NCBI GenBank assembly: GCA_033065855.1
Contig: JAVXUO010003135.1
Location: 124,001-188,000, forward strand
Source: Escallonia rubra
Taxonomy: Eukaryota > Streptophyta > Magnoliopsida > Escalloniales > Escalloniaceae
Length of the DNA stretch: 64,000 nt
Direction: 5' to 3'
Position 1 is the stretch's first letter, and each line of letters begins with the position of its first letter. The notes under the pieces were generated by a model that made no database searches, was not told the DNA's origin, and saw only the letters and a program-made list of their open reading frames with translations. This document shows positions 35,656-47,472 of this stretch, one piece after another. The position numbers and the translations under genes are program-made.

Positions 35656-36414
35656 GTGGGGTGGGGGGCGCTCACATGTTCCTTTAAGTTAGGGGGACCT
35701 GGCAAAAGTTGCCGACTTCTCCTCCGGGTATATTCAGAAGTAGATTGCGTTCAGAATGGATGTCCCAATCATTTCGGGGATTGATTATTGGCCATCAGAT
35801 TAGAGGCTAGACAGGAGCAAAAGGCTTTTGAAAGAAGCAACTTCCTTATTTTGCGGCAGTCCCATTGGGATTGAATCACTAACTTTTATAAGGCAGTTTG
35901 TCCTTTAGGTGGGTGAATCAAATACGATACTCGAAAGGAGGGGCGTTCACCGAGGCCGCAAAGTTCTTCAGTTCCGCGTTAAATATTCTAAAGTTTCTTC
36001 TCTGCCTCAACTCCAGCAGCTCATAATTAAAAAAATAAAAAAAAAGGTAACTAGCCCTAAAGCAGCTCATGACAAATCTTGTCCTGCGTACATGTGTTCT
36101 CCAAAGGGATTTGGATCCCCTGTTGTAGCAGGGATCCAAATCCGTGAAAGAGTTGCAGTCAGTCTAAGCAGACCATAAAATGGCATCTATTGTCTCTAGC
36201 TCCAAATCTCTGACCCTCACCCTCCTACTGAGAATATATATCAAGAGAAATCGAATGAACCAAAAACGTTGGAAATCAAAGTGATAGAAGAACGTCTTAG
36301 TTATATGTCCACCAACTTGCTGTCCTCTGTTTAATATGTTTCATATCTTTCAACTACAGAAAGAGACTTGTTAGGATGTCTCAACGCATTTTCTATTGTT
36401 GCTATTGCTACAGG
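34848..36414. other. Gene-free stretch before the orphan TLP exon
   Basis: No gene supported. An (ATT)n/(TTTA)n run lies at about 35,622-35,655. No thaumatin-domain exon precedes the orphan exon downstream. Confidence 0.55.
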
Positions 36415-36592
36415 AGCCGGAACGCCGCCATCTTCAGAATGGAATGCCAAAAAGGTCATCATTATCGTACTGGTGGTTGTTACAATGGTCATAGCCATTT
36501 TTACTAACCGTCTCGAAGATCATAGGCCCCGGGCTGGCCGTTGGTACCATTTCAACTTTATATACCGTTCCTGCCTATTGTTTGCCCTCTAG
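36415..36592 (+). pseudogene. Orphan last exon of a thaumatin-like gene (membrane tail only)
   Basis: After an acceptor-like ttgctacag at 36,406-36,414, the exon reads SSEWNAKKVIIIVLVVVTMV, clearly related to the tails of TLP1-3. One extra T near 36,507 shifts the frame; the other frame continues KIIGPGLAVGTISTLYTV, matching the NILDP turn and second helix of the family. The flank after it (gaattctcaatgggattcattcagg) matches the TLP 3' flank. No signal-peptide or thaumatin exon is nearby, so this is a remnant of an older TLP duplicate, not a gene. Confidence 0.82.
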
Positions 36593-36705
36593 GAATTCTC
36601 AATGGGATTCATTCAGGTAATCTTACTCTTGGATGTATCATGTATGTATCACCCGCTAGGAATTCTTAATTGGATTCATTTAGGCAGTCTTGCGTATATG
36701 TACTT
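36593..36705 (+). repeat. TLP-type 3' flank in two tandem copies
   Basis: gaattct[c/t]aatgggattcatt-type sequence occurs just after the orphan exon and again about 60 bp later. Both match the DNA after the TLP2/TLP3 stop codons. Confidence 0.7.
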
Positions 36706-36932
36706 AAATTTCTTTACACCAAGTGCCTACTGTTCTCAATTTCAAACCACAATTTGACTTCACTAGTATTACTTTGCTTCATCAAGTTTTTTCCACTGAC
36801 TTTTTCATGATAAATCTAATGCTTGCAGCTAAATCTAGTTAAAGAGATTGTTTTCGCTTAATAAAACTTTCTGTCTTTGACCTCGTCACTATACAGAGAC
36901 AAACCGCGCGGGGCAGGGGCGGGGGGGTGGGT

Positions 36933-36961
36933 GGGAGAGAGAGAGAGAGAGAGAGAGAGAG
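36933..36961. repeat. (GA)n microsatellite
   Basis: About 14 GA dinucleotides after a G-rich run. Confidence 0.9.
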
Positions 36962-37114
36962 GATCATTGTCGTGCATGTTTCTGTAATAAAATTTCGGCC
37001 TGTGAGGCAAGTCAAAAGGATAATATAGCTACGCTTATGATAAAAGAAAAAGGGTACTGCAAGCCAACCCTAGAGAATTTAATATGCTGTCAATTCCTTC
37101 TAATGCTCTCAACA

Positions 37115-40100
37115 TCACCTATCATCCCGGTAGGGGCCCTCACTTTCTTGATCCTTTAGGAAGCCTAGAAAAGCAAGAAAGCCAAAAAAGAAGAATCCAC
37201 CTGTCCAGCCACCACCACCACCTCCTCCACCGCCACCTCCATCTCCATCATCACGAGGTGGCAATCCAGTCCCGCCATCATCAAGATCCGGTGACTTTTC
37301 CTTCCCTATAATCCAGTCATCGTCGTCAGGAAAAATGCAAGACAATTTCCAATACATGCCGTCAATAAGAAATCGCATATATAAATATCTACAAGATAAC
37401 TTGCAAGGAAAAACAGCTTGTAACGCCTAGGTCTACCAGCCGCACCAAATGCAGTACAGGTTACAGGGACCTGGGGGGATCCACCAGTTCAGTGTGTCAC
37501 ATGAGCATATTTAAGGTGCAAAAGGATGTTGGGTGTTGGTTTTTGTGTGCCGTAATGCTGAACTACCACCAAAAGAGTGACCCAATTAAGACGGACCATC
37601 ATATAGACAAGTCCGAGACAAAAGCATATATCACTAAATGAAGTACGTAGTTGTATGTCAACTAGTAAAAGCTAAAACCCAAAAAGTTTTGCCCTCAACG
37701 TTTTCCCTCTTTCAGCAGTTTTCGTCTTTCTTTCCTGTCCTCTCTCAACTTTGACAATCACCCCCACCACCAACCAAAAAAAAAAGCAAAACAGAACAAG
37801 GGCCAGCCAATGGTGACCCCCACCTCGTTTCCCCCTTCATCACATCAATTTGGAAGCCAGAACTAAGAATCTCGGTCACACAAATAGATCATCTAACCCT
37901 TTCCAATAACTATAAAATGGATTGGGGGGTCATTCCCTTGACTGGCACCAATGAGAATCTTACACGATCATCTCAGCATGGGTGATGGGACTTGCCCATA
38001 CGCAATTCTGATTGGTCAATAAAACTTGCGAATCGCCCTCACACAAGTAAATAATCAAACATGTCAACCACAAACCCACATCCAAGCATCACTTTATAAG
38101 ACATCTCTCTCATTGAAAATCAATTGTGCTGGTGAACGAATTAGCCTACTGTAATCTAATCAGATGCGCCTAATGCCGGGTTTAAACATGGCGATGGCGT
38201 GAATCTGGTAGTGCGGAAGTCGGCTCCAGGAGAAGTTTGGGGAGAGGAAGCAGATGGTGATAGTGGTGAGGGGTGATCATTGGAGGGGGAAACGAGGTGG
38301 GGTGAGGAAGGAACGAGTGATGGCGAGGAGAGTCGTTCACACTGCTGCAGGCTAGCGATGGGGAGGTAGAAAGAGGTTATCTGGCGGATGTCAATGAAAG
38401 AGGAGAAAGACGACAAGAAGAATGCGAAAAGTGATGGAAGGGCAAAAATATATGGTGTTTAGTACCCACCGTGAAACAGCATCCATGATCAATGGCATGA
38501 CGTCATAATCAATTTACCTTACATCTTGCATCAACAGTTACCTAAAACAAAATAAAGCGAACTGGCAACAACACTTGTTTAACAACATAGCCAAAAGTTC
38601 AAGCCACCAAAGGTGAAAAGGGTCAGTTACACCAATAATCCCTATACAATTAACCCGTTTCTTTATTAGTCCAGATCTACGAATTGCTTCAGATTGGTCC
38701 TTAAACCTATCAACTTTTAACACCATGAATCCTTCCGTCCAAATAAATCAGGCTGGAGAAATTAAATTTCCCTTTGTGCTTCTCACATCTGCAATTTAAG
38801 CCTGTAATTCTTGCCAGGCACACTGTCATCATCATCGCTCCACTGCTGCTCAATCCAAATCCAGAATCCCCTATTCCATCTTTTCTTCCTCTTTGGATCA
38901 AGTCTCCAACTCAGATTGTATTTAATCCAAACCTTAGGTTTATCGACCTCTCTCTGCCAAAGAAATCTTGGAAATTACAGATGAGATGACAGACTTTAAA
39001 TGGCATCGGCCCAGATTTCCAACTTTCCTTGCAGAAAATCAATAACTTACCATTAGATGTCATTCTGTTTGCATAATTAATGTGGATATTTTTGTATGTT
39101 CATCCATGTGAACCAAATGAGAATAATGGGATGTTATATAGTTAACTAGTTCACTTTAATGACTTCCATGTTTTCCCAAGGATGAAGCCAATGGTGCGCG
39201 TTTTTCTCAATTACAATTACCTTTCTGAAGAGCCATGGCTGGTTTCTAACTTCCCATGATATGATTAACATTTTTTCTGTCATTCTTTGCCATTGCATTC
39301 ATCAAATCTGAACTAGGGGTAATGATCCTGGGAAGAGGGAGATGATTGGTGTGAAGGAGGTGGCCAGGCATGTTTGGCTTAAGTTTGAAAATGTCTGGTT
39401 GGAGAGTAAGAGTGTTTTGTTTCCTCAACTAAAAGGAGTTTGGATCAAAGCCATTAATTATGGTTCCTCCAGAACTTCGTATGATAACGGAAATGCCAAC
39501 CAATGTACAAGGACTTGTGAGAACCCCTATGATCTAAAGGCTGCAACTTGTGATATCTCCTGATTCCACAAGAGCTTCAAATCCAGCCAAAATAACCGCC
39601 GACTGGCGCAAAACTTTCCATCCTCGGACAACCACCGAAAACCAATCATCAATGCCTCTAATGTCATTCCATCGAGGTCCTCAAGAGATGGCCGCCCAAA
39701 CCCACCCCCCCCCCCCCCCACCCCTTTTCCCACACACGTGTACCCACGCACCAAACACCCCACCCTACACTCCCAAAACGAAAACTTAAAACAGGCAACC
39801 AATATTTCTCTAGCTCAAATACATCATCGTGTCTTCATTTCTATAGATACAAACATATACTGAGTTATAATGCACTAAAGAAATTAGGATTTTGGAGGTT
39901 TCTGGCCAACGGTTGGAGACAGGGAAATGAAGATATAGCTTCGAATATGAGAGAAAACATTCTTCGTGGATAATAAAAAATTAAGGTGCATAGTCCACAC
40001 CTGCTAGTTTCCATTGAGCTCTTCAGGCAAATTATATGTTCAGCAACAACTATGCATCTTGAAGTTTGCAAATAAGTCTCGCCTCCAAAAGACGCACTCA

Positions 40101-43100
40101 GCAAACCACCCCCAACCTCAAAATAAAACCAAATTCCTTCCCTCTGAACTCGGGAAAAAAGGAAACAAAGAGAAGTAGGAATCCTTCTAGTTCTTCCCCC
40201 ATTTCCTTCAATTCTATTAATTTAAGATTTCCAGTTGCAAGTAATGGACTACAAGATTGTACAAACTGAGAGATCATAGCTCCAATGCAGGACAGGGTTT
40301 CTAGAATGAAAGATAATGAGGAAGACAAAATATTTAATTAGGTAAGGAGCAGAAAATTCTGGAAGTTACTAACCAATACACTACAACTAGCAAAACATAC
40401 GCAATTTCACATATTAATGACAACAGTAAAACGGAATATCATGAATAGGAGCAAAATATGCAATTTCACAGAGTAATAATAACAGTAAAACCGACTACCT
40501 TGAATAGGAGCAACAGTAATTGTTGACGACTGCCGTGTTACAGTTTGGGTTTGCTCTGCACCACATCTTGCATTCTGCAAACGAAACAGAGCCAGATCAA
40601 GATGATAATACTTGAACACACATCTTTCTTGAGCTCTCAGTTGCACTTACAAAGGCAATTAGCACGAGATAGAAATCAGTGCAGTTACAATTTTTCTCTT
40701 TTCTTTTAATTTTCCACAACAACTACAGGGAATAGTATGCTGTGCCACTATGCGGCCAATAAAGTTGAACTGTTCACCCCTGTCATGCGGGGGGGAAGGG
40801 CAAGTTTCAGACCACTGGGCATGATGCTGGGGAAGGGAGTCGAACCCCTTCCTAGGAATACGTATTTCCATGTACTAACTACAGTTCCTAACATATCTTA
40901 ACTTTAGAGTCTCAATCAGTATTCTAAAATCATCATACTGGAGATTGTCACTTAACAAAACCCTAAGCCAGTCCATGCTTGGCAATGTCGAAGTTGGCCA
41001 TGTCAACCCTCTGTAAAAAGACAACAAATTAAGACAAGTACGCTCATGACCTGACAGGTAAAGGTTTAAACTCATGCTTCTGACACCAATAATCAACAAA
41101 GAACTAACAACATAACATAAACATCGGTTCTAGCATGCTACATGCACAGAGGGAGTAGATCCTATTTTATATACAAGATGATGATAAACACCGGTTCTAG
41201 CATGCTACATGCAGAGAGGGCGTAAATCCTATTTTATTACAAGATGATGATAGTATCATTGCATTCTCACTGTCTATAATCACCGTTCCAATTTACCTAG
41301 AATAAAACTCAATCCCCATTTTCAAAAAAAAAAAATTGGTCTGACAAAAAGAGATGCCTCTCTCACATTTTCCCGGTTGAGGAAGTAAAGCAAATGCTAG
41401 TCACATGAAAAGCAATTAAGCTTACCAGAGAAGCAGCACATGTTACAGAAGAAGACTTCATTCGAATATTACACGAGATAGCTCGTCTGAACGGTTGAAA
41501 CTGTGTACAAAGCGGCCTGAGCCCCAATGGACCATTTATCATGTGTTTGATTTGTGCCCTACACTGACCCGGGGTTTTCACTGTGATGACAATAACAAAT
41601 ATAAATCAATATAAAGTCGATTCCTTGATAATTTTTCCCAACAAAAACCCAAAAGATGAAAGCTTAAGAAAGCAGATGCATCAAGTATGCTGAAGAAGCA
41701 ACATTTCATGCACCTACAATCCAGACCAGAGGAACCCAATCTTTAATACCATTTGTGCAAAAGAATAAGATTGCATAACTAGTGGCACGTTAAAAGTAAA
41801 ATACTACAAATAAATAACACGAAATAGTTCCATCGTAGTAATATCCAGGGCATGAGTAGATCAAAATCATGGGACAAAAAATTCAAAGAACCACCACGAA
41901 CAACTGCAAACAGAAACAAGCAAAACCCTTGCAACTAGTAACATTCATTTGGTGCGTGTCGATGAACTAAGTGACCAATAGTCAAGAGGTCTCGGACTTG
42001 ACCAAAAAGCCAACACCAATTCTGATCAGACAAACCTAAACGAGCATAATTCCATCTTAAGATTTTTCTTCAAATAAGTAGCAGACACCTTGGCTACACA
42101 AAAGTTGGGTCAAGCGCTATTCCTCACTTGACTTTTGCCTGAAACTAACATGTTAGTTGTCGCAAAACTTGTGCCCTTGGTTCACCAACGCTGAACAGTT
42201 TGGCTGTCACAACTGTTATGCCCTTAGCAAACACACTGGGTTCATAGGATTTTTTTCTTGATAAGTAAAATGCATTGTAATGAAAGGCGCCAAAGGGGGT
42301 GCATCCCTGTACAAAAAGTAACTAGCTATCTATATAAGATTGAGTTCTTCAGCTTCTCCAGTGACAACTCCTCTTACCCGAACACTCTTGTTCCTTACAA
42401 GCCACAGTAACCAAAAGATGCACAGGGGTTATATTCCAAAGGTTTGCCTTCCTTCTAACCCTTTTAAAAACGGACCAACTCTGACATAAGTCCAAAACTG
42501 TCCTAGGCATGACCCAGGAGATACCAAAAAGAGCCAATACCATGTCCCAAAAAGCCTTAGCCATCGAACAAAGAATCAACAGATGGTCGAGACTGTCCAT
42601 TCTATTTTCATATAAAAACCAATTCACGTAAATTCTTATGTGCTTCCTCAAATTATGCCTGTTAATGCTAGATTTAGTGCCGCTTCCCAAGAAAAGAAGC
42701 CAACTTTAAAGGAGCTAACGTTAGCCAAATGGCCTTCCAAGGAAAAGAGTGGACTCCGTAGAATAGAACAAGGTGTAGAAGAACTCAACTAAAAACAGCC
42801 CCGTAGTGCTCCCAGTCCAAATCGCCTTATCTGCGCTCCTGCCATCACATTTGATGGAGTAAAGTTCCGGAAAGAGATCTCCCAGTGCATTTACTTCCCA
42901 GTCCTGAATATTCCTTCAGAAGATAGGATTCCATTATGCACCTCCACTGCCCAAGTGCAACTCCTCGGTGAAATACGCCTATTCAGACACAGCAATTTAT
43001 GAAGTTCTGGATACGAGTTGCACAATTCCTCCTCACCACACCAGACATCATGCTAGAACCGAATTTTAGTACCATTCCTACCTCAAAACCAGTAAACTTT

Positions 43101-45388
43101 CTGAAAGACACCAACACTTTACTGATGCCAACCCAAAGACCGACATTGTAACAGTCGCCAACTTCTCTTGGCCACGAGTAACTTTCTCCCAACCCAAATT
43201 GTGCCCACCAGCAGCCTCCTCCACAAAGCCCTTTCCTCCACCCTAAATCTCGACGACCATTTAGCAAGCATTGACGTGTTACAAAGGCGTAACTCTTTGA
43301 TGCCCAACCCCATTTTTCCTCGGAGTACACATGCGCTTCCAGTTACTAGGCGGAACAACTTCTCCTTCCCTGAGCCTTCCCGTAGAAATGTTATTTCGGC
43401 CTCGAGAAGGAAGGTTATTTGTCACTAACCATTTGTCCAGGGCCGACATATTGGCTGTGACACTTCTTTTGCCCTTAGCAATACCCTACAAAGTTGGGTC
43501 TGAATTAGGCAAAAGCTGTGTGATAATTACAGTTTTTTGATAATTACAGTTTTTTCCCAGAGGCAAAACCTTTGTAGATGTAAGGCATCTGCTAAGGGCG
43601 TAAAGGTTGTGACACCCAACATGTCAGTCCAACACAAAGGTTTGTAACAATTGGGTTTCTGCTTGAGACCTCAGCTGAGGACATCTTGCCCAACTTTCTA
43701 AAAACTAGAGGTTACATATGTGCGCCTTTTGTTTCATATGGACCATGCTTTTGTGTCAAAAGAGATACATAGATACATAGATGTGTGCGTTTGTGTGTGG
43801 GGAGGGAGGGAGAGGGAGAGGGAAAGAGAGAGGGAGAGGGAGAGGGGGGAGAGAGAGAGGGGGGGGAGAGAGAGAGAGAGAGAGAGAGAGAGCTCTTATG
43901 TGGTTAGAATCAGAAAAGCTGATATAATGGTGCAACCAAAAATATTAATATCCAGTAAGCTCTTCAAAGCGAAACATCATCAGGTGGAAATCCTAGACCC
44001 TCATTACTTTAAACTGTTTGGGTTAAAGAACAGGGCTGCCTGCTCCTTGTTCAGTATTTTAGATTTTGTTGGTTGACATCAAGTCACTACCTCCTTTTTC
44101 TTTTCGTCTTTTCCTCCAGGTGTCACGCTACTACTCTTTTAGCTATCGTTGATTTTTGAGAGAGTTTTGTCTTTGAGCTATAGCGCTGTGTAACGGGGTA
44201 AAGCCCTACACATTTTAATGTTTGGACTCCTTGATTCAATCTGGTTTCTTCGTTTGTATAAGGGGGTCTTGTGATTTGATAAGGGGACACTCCAAGGTCC
44301 CCTTTTTTATTCCTTTTCGTCCCTCGTGTACTCCAAATGCACATGGATATAAGTAAGAGTGTAAGACACATTTCCTTGTACTTAATACTGTATATAATGC
44401 CTTCATTTCCTCCATCAAAATTTCTCCGCTGTTGGGTTCGTTTGACAAACATAAGATTTTGATTCATGTGTACATCACGTGGATAGCTGTGACGCATGCG
44501 GTATAACATCTGGATGCACGACCAAATTTTGCAGGTGCAGTACATCATATTCCATTTGTCTATGTAGCCATGCTAAAGTGAAAATTGGTTGTCAAATTTA
44601 AGTATAACAATATCCTTGTTACCAAGTACCTAATGAAGAGAACTTCCTCGGTGAATTCCGTTAACCTGTCCATAGTCTTACATATCTTGCACCAACACGT
44701 CCTTACTATGTATGTGAATGTAAATGTCAAATATATGTCCAAGGTCAGGGCAAATATTTCATATGTGCTATAGCATCCATGCTAACAAGCAAAAGACAAG
44801 AGTAATTCCTCGCCAAAATTCTGAACTCTTATACGATGACACACATCTTGCACCCACACATGTGAGAACCGGGCCAGTGAGAGCGTTTGCACAATAGACT
44901 GAAGATCCAATGCAGCATATCTTTTTTTAGTTTATCATAGTTTACGTGAATGATGACTTTCTAGCTAAGGGTCCAATATGTATCGTGATCCCCAACCTAA
45001 TAAAGACATTTTGTTCAGCAAATTCCTACACAGGGCTGATCTACATCGACATTCTGGTGGACAGTTACCTACGTGGAATTTGAAAAAATAACAAAAAAAA
45101 AGGAAACTCTACTAACTATTTCAATTTTTCACTTTAAGAAACAGGATATAAAAAGTTTTTAGATAAGCATTGACCAACTTGTTCTTACATAATTTTACAT
45201 GACATCTCCATCCTGGCTCCTTTTCTATTCCTAAATGACATAAAATATAACCATGTTACATATGCTCTTTCTACCAATAATATAAGATGCTAGGAATACA
45301 TGTCTGCATACCTAATGGCAATGTAGCCGGGCTTGCAATAGCACTTGTAGTCAATGACGTCATCTTGATTAGAATATAAAGAAGTCAC
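37115..45388 (-). CDS. Small chloroplast-targeted protein, YELLOW LEAF 1 (YL1)-like
   Basis: Four coding-region exons on the minus strand: 45,388-45,312 (ATG at 45,363), 41,580-41,426, 40,574-40,499 and 37,305-37,115. All junctions are GT-AG and phases agree, giving 474 nt and 157 aa. The N-terminus (MTSLTTSAIASPATLPL, basic/Ser-rich, no acids for about 75 residues) is a good plastid transit peptide. The mature part has SSTITVAPIQGKEKSPDLDD, GLPPRDDGD, a run of eleven Gly, then the hydrophobic WTGGFFFFGFLAFLGFLK and an acidic-basic end (ESEGPYRDDR). This C-terminal pattern is what I recall for YL1, a chloroplast protein linked to ATP-synthase assembly; that name is from memory and less sure than the gene model. 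Introns of 3.7 and 3.2 kb hold transposon debris. A 5' UTR exon lies upstream. Confidence 0.75.
39703..39722. repeat. Poly(C) run in YL1-like intron
   Basis: A C-rich run of about 19 bases, embedded in a CCCACC context. Confidence 0.85.
40398..40515. repeat. 59-bp tandem duplication spanning an exon-intron border
   Basis: gcaatttcaca...acagtaaaac...gaataggagcaa occurs twice in tandem. The right copy includes the 3' end of coding exon 4 and its GT donor at 40,498; the left copy, inside the intron, has lost the donor (caaggtagt became catgatatt). Confidence 0.8.
41118..41252. repeat. 67-bp tandem duplication in YL1-like intron
   Basis: aaaca[t/c]cggttctagcatgc...tacaagatgatgat is present twice head to tail, about 90% alike. 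Confidence 0.85.
42105..43700. mobile_element. Inverted-repeat element surrounding a LINE fragment
   Basis: Outer arms at about 42,105-42,250 and 43,555-43,700 are diverged inverted repeats. Both start agttggg(t)caag at the outside and share a tgtcacaac...gcccttagca block about 100 bp inside. Another copy of that block in the other orientation lies at 43,451-43,482. This suggests a non-autonomous DNA transposon with subterminal repeats that contains, or was invaded by, a LINE. No target duplication could be fixed. Confidence 0.4.
42250..43430 (-). mobile_element. Degenerate L1-type LINE 3' fragment
   Basis: Minus-strand readings in shifting frames give an RT thumb-like block (KMGLGIKELRLCNTSMLAKW), then LWRRLL, then a zf-RVT-like end (DSLDHLLILCSMAKAFWD). 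The 3' end has the usual LINE tail (tttacttatcaagaaaaaaa in reverse at 42,250-42,270). It is 5' truncated and carries several stops and frameshifts. It lies in the 3.7-kb intron of the YL1-like gene. Confidence 0.75.
43800..43893. repeat. (GA)n/(GGGA)n purine microsatellite
   Basis: About 90 bp of almost pure purine on the plus strand. Confidence 0.9.
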
Positions 45389-45913
45389 CTGAAAAAAAAA
45401 AAGTTGGAATCACAGCCATAACCATGATATAAAGCTGGAAACAAGTCAATCCACTAAGGATAAATAACACACGAATTTCATAGGACATACTTTCCGCCGA
45501 GTCTTTAACTTAATGCTCATTTCTTACAATAGCATAGTCACAGAGAAATAACCTTTCTAGTTACTTAAGCAATCTATCATCAGCAAAGTAAGTACTCTAT
45601 AATTAGTAATTACACGAAGCTAATACGAGTGCCTATTTATGCTCAACACAGCGCAGAACCACCAGAAGCGAGCCATTTCTGTAATTTTGTACTTACCGAC
45701 CGAGCGTATTCAATAAACCTAACTTCTTTACTTGGTTTTCAACAGGACTGTTCTTCAAATTACCCAAGGAAACGAATCGATAAAAGGAAACAAAAGCTAA
45801 TAAACATTCAAAAAACTGTAACAAGAATAGCTCGGAAATCTGCAGAAATGGTGCTGATAAAGTAAAGAATTTGATTGAATATTTCGCAGAGGAGGAAAAA
45901 TAACAAGTTGTAC

Positions 45914-46070
45914 CTCAAATTGGATGTGTTGATTCAATTCGGAGCTTCGTTTGACGAGTAACGATTACAGTTCGGCAAGATGGGAGAAGATGAGCTCAGT
46001 ACGACGACGATGACGACGGAGGTTTCAGGGATAGAGAGAGGGGGACGGAGATTTGGTATGCATTTCTACA
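45914..46070 (-). other. 5' UTR exon of the YL1-like gene
   Basis: On the minus strand a pyrimidine-rich leader (ccccctctctctatccc) ends in tttgag followed by a gtacaactt donor at 45,913. The next acceptor is at 45,389. It contains no in-frame start joined to the coding exons. The transcription start is approximate. Confidence 0.55.
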
Positions 46071-46504
46071 GCGTGCTTCGCGCGTGACTCCTTATAGCTA
46101 TATTTCTTAACCGCCATTACTCTTGTTTACTACTTTACTCGCTCTATTTATCTAGGTATATTAGCTACCATTGACATATGGGATGGATGTGCAAAAATGA
46201 AGTTAGCATTATGATCATTTTATAATATCAAGCTTGATTTTTAAATTTTATTTTCACTATATTTTTATTGAATTTTAAGTATAAAAATCAAACATGTTCT
46301 TGTATTTGATTATTTACTTTTTTTTTGTGTCACTTTTCAAACAATTTTTTTAAAATGTTAAGTGTCGTAATTTTACAGAGATTGTTATGTAACATGAAAA
46401 AGGGTGTTATAATATAAATACTAAGTTATTTTTGGATGCTGAAGGGAAGACCATATTTGTGTGGTCTTAAAAAGACGTTTAATGCTAATATATCTCCTTG
46501 TGTG

Positions 46505-47464
46505 TAGGGATGGCAATTTGATCCGCAACCGGTGGATATCCGCCCCACCCCAATCCTATAGGAGCGGGTTTTCTTGACTTTGACCGGGTTACGGGGCGGG
46601 TATGGTATATAAAATTTAAACCCGCAGCGGGTACGGGTCGGGTTTGGTATTTAGGCTAATCGCCCCGCGCCCCGCCCCGCTATCTTATATATAATTAGTT
46701 TTTATACTAACCCTAGATCTAGGCGATCTCGACCATCCATCTTATAGTATATATAATGGATAAAGCCTCTCTCTTTCTCTTGCCTCTCTATTCTGCCACC
46801 CCTTCTCTCAAACTCTCACTTCTCTCTCTGTTTTCTCAACGCCGCCCATCTTCTCTCAAACTCTCACTTCTCTCTCCGTTCTCTCTGCGACTCCGCTGCA
46901 TCTTCTCCACCGCTGGTTGTCGCTCACGGAGAATCTGAGATCGATGCGAAGGCCACCGCATCTTCTTCGACTCCACCGCCGGTCGTCGCTCACCGAGAAT
47001 CTGAGATCGATCCGAAGGCCACTGATCTTCTGCGACTCCACCGCCGGCCACACAATCTGAGATCGATCCGAAGGCCACCGCATCTTCTTCGACTCCACCG
47101 CCGGCCACACAATCTGAGATCGATTCGAAGACCACTGCATCTTCTTCGATTTTGGAAAAACCAACCAACTGTGTGTAGTTTAGACATTAATATATTCTTT
47201 AGGATTTTCAGACATTAGTCTAATGTATGTAGTTTATTTTTTGTGATAAAGTTTTTGTAATATATGTTCAAAAAATGTGATATTTTTGCCAAACTAAGCA
47301 GAACGGTTCGGAGCGGGGCGGGTACGGGTCTCCTAAATTCACATAGGATCGGTTATGGTATTCTATATATAGAACCCGGTGGCGGGGCGGGGCAACGTTT
47401 CATAACTAGCGGGGCGGGTTTGGATTTTATCATATCTATCCGACCCGCCCTATTGCCATCCCTA
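46505..47464. mobile_element. Non-autonomous hAT element
   Basis: 960 bp with 13-bp perfect terminal inverted repeats tagggatggcaat and attgccatcccta, flanked by perfect 8-bp duplications cttgtgtg (46,497-46,504 and 47,465-47,472). The subterminal regions are rich in CGGGTACGGG and CCCCGCCCCG. No transposase was found. It sits about 430 bp upstream of the YL1-like leader exon and may add regulatory sequence there. Confidence 0.93.
46915..47150. repeat. Four 60-68 bp tandem repeats inside the hAT
   Basis: Each unit contains aatctgagatcgat[g/c/t]cgaag[g/a]ccac followed by catcttctt-cgactccaccg. The open frames across them are repeats of the same peptide and are not taken as a gene. Confidence 0.88.
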
Positions 47465-47472
47465 CTTGTGTG

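Noticed and set aside
38600-38760. ttacaccaataatccctata as a Mutator-type MITE end
   Set aside because: The matching opposite end and target duplication could not be found.
40098-40300. ETLSCIGAMISQFVQS reading as a further exon of the YL1-like gene
   Set aside because: It has an acceptor-like ttctag, but exon 4 joins the last exon in phase to give a coherent protein, and no donor for this piece gives an equally good reading. An alternative exon is not excluded.
40800-40880. ggttcgactcc on the minus strand as a tRNA or SINE B box
   Set aside because: No clover-leaf fold or convincing A box at the right distance, and no poly(A) or target duplication.
46836-47187. Three overlapping minus-strand frames with repeated peptides
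   Set aside because: They come from the 60-68 bp tandem repeat inside the hAT element.
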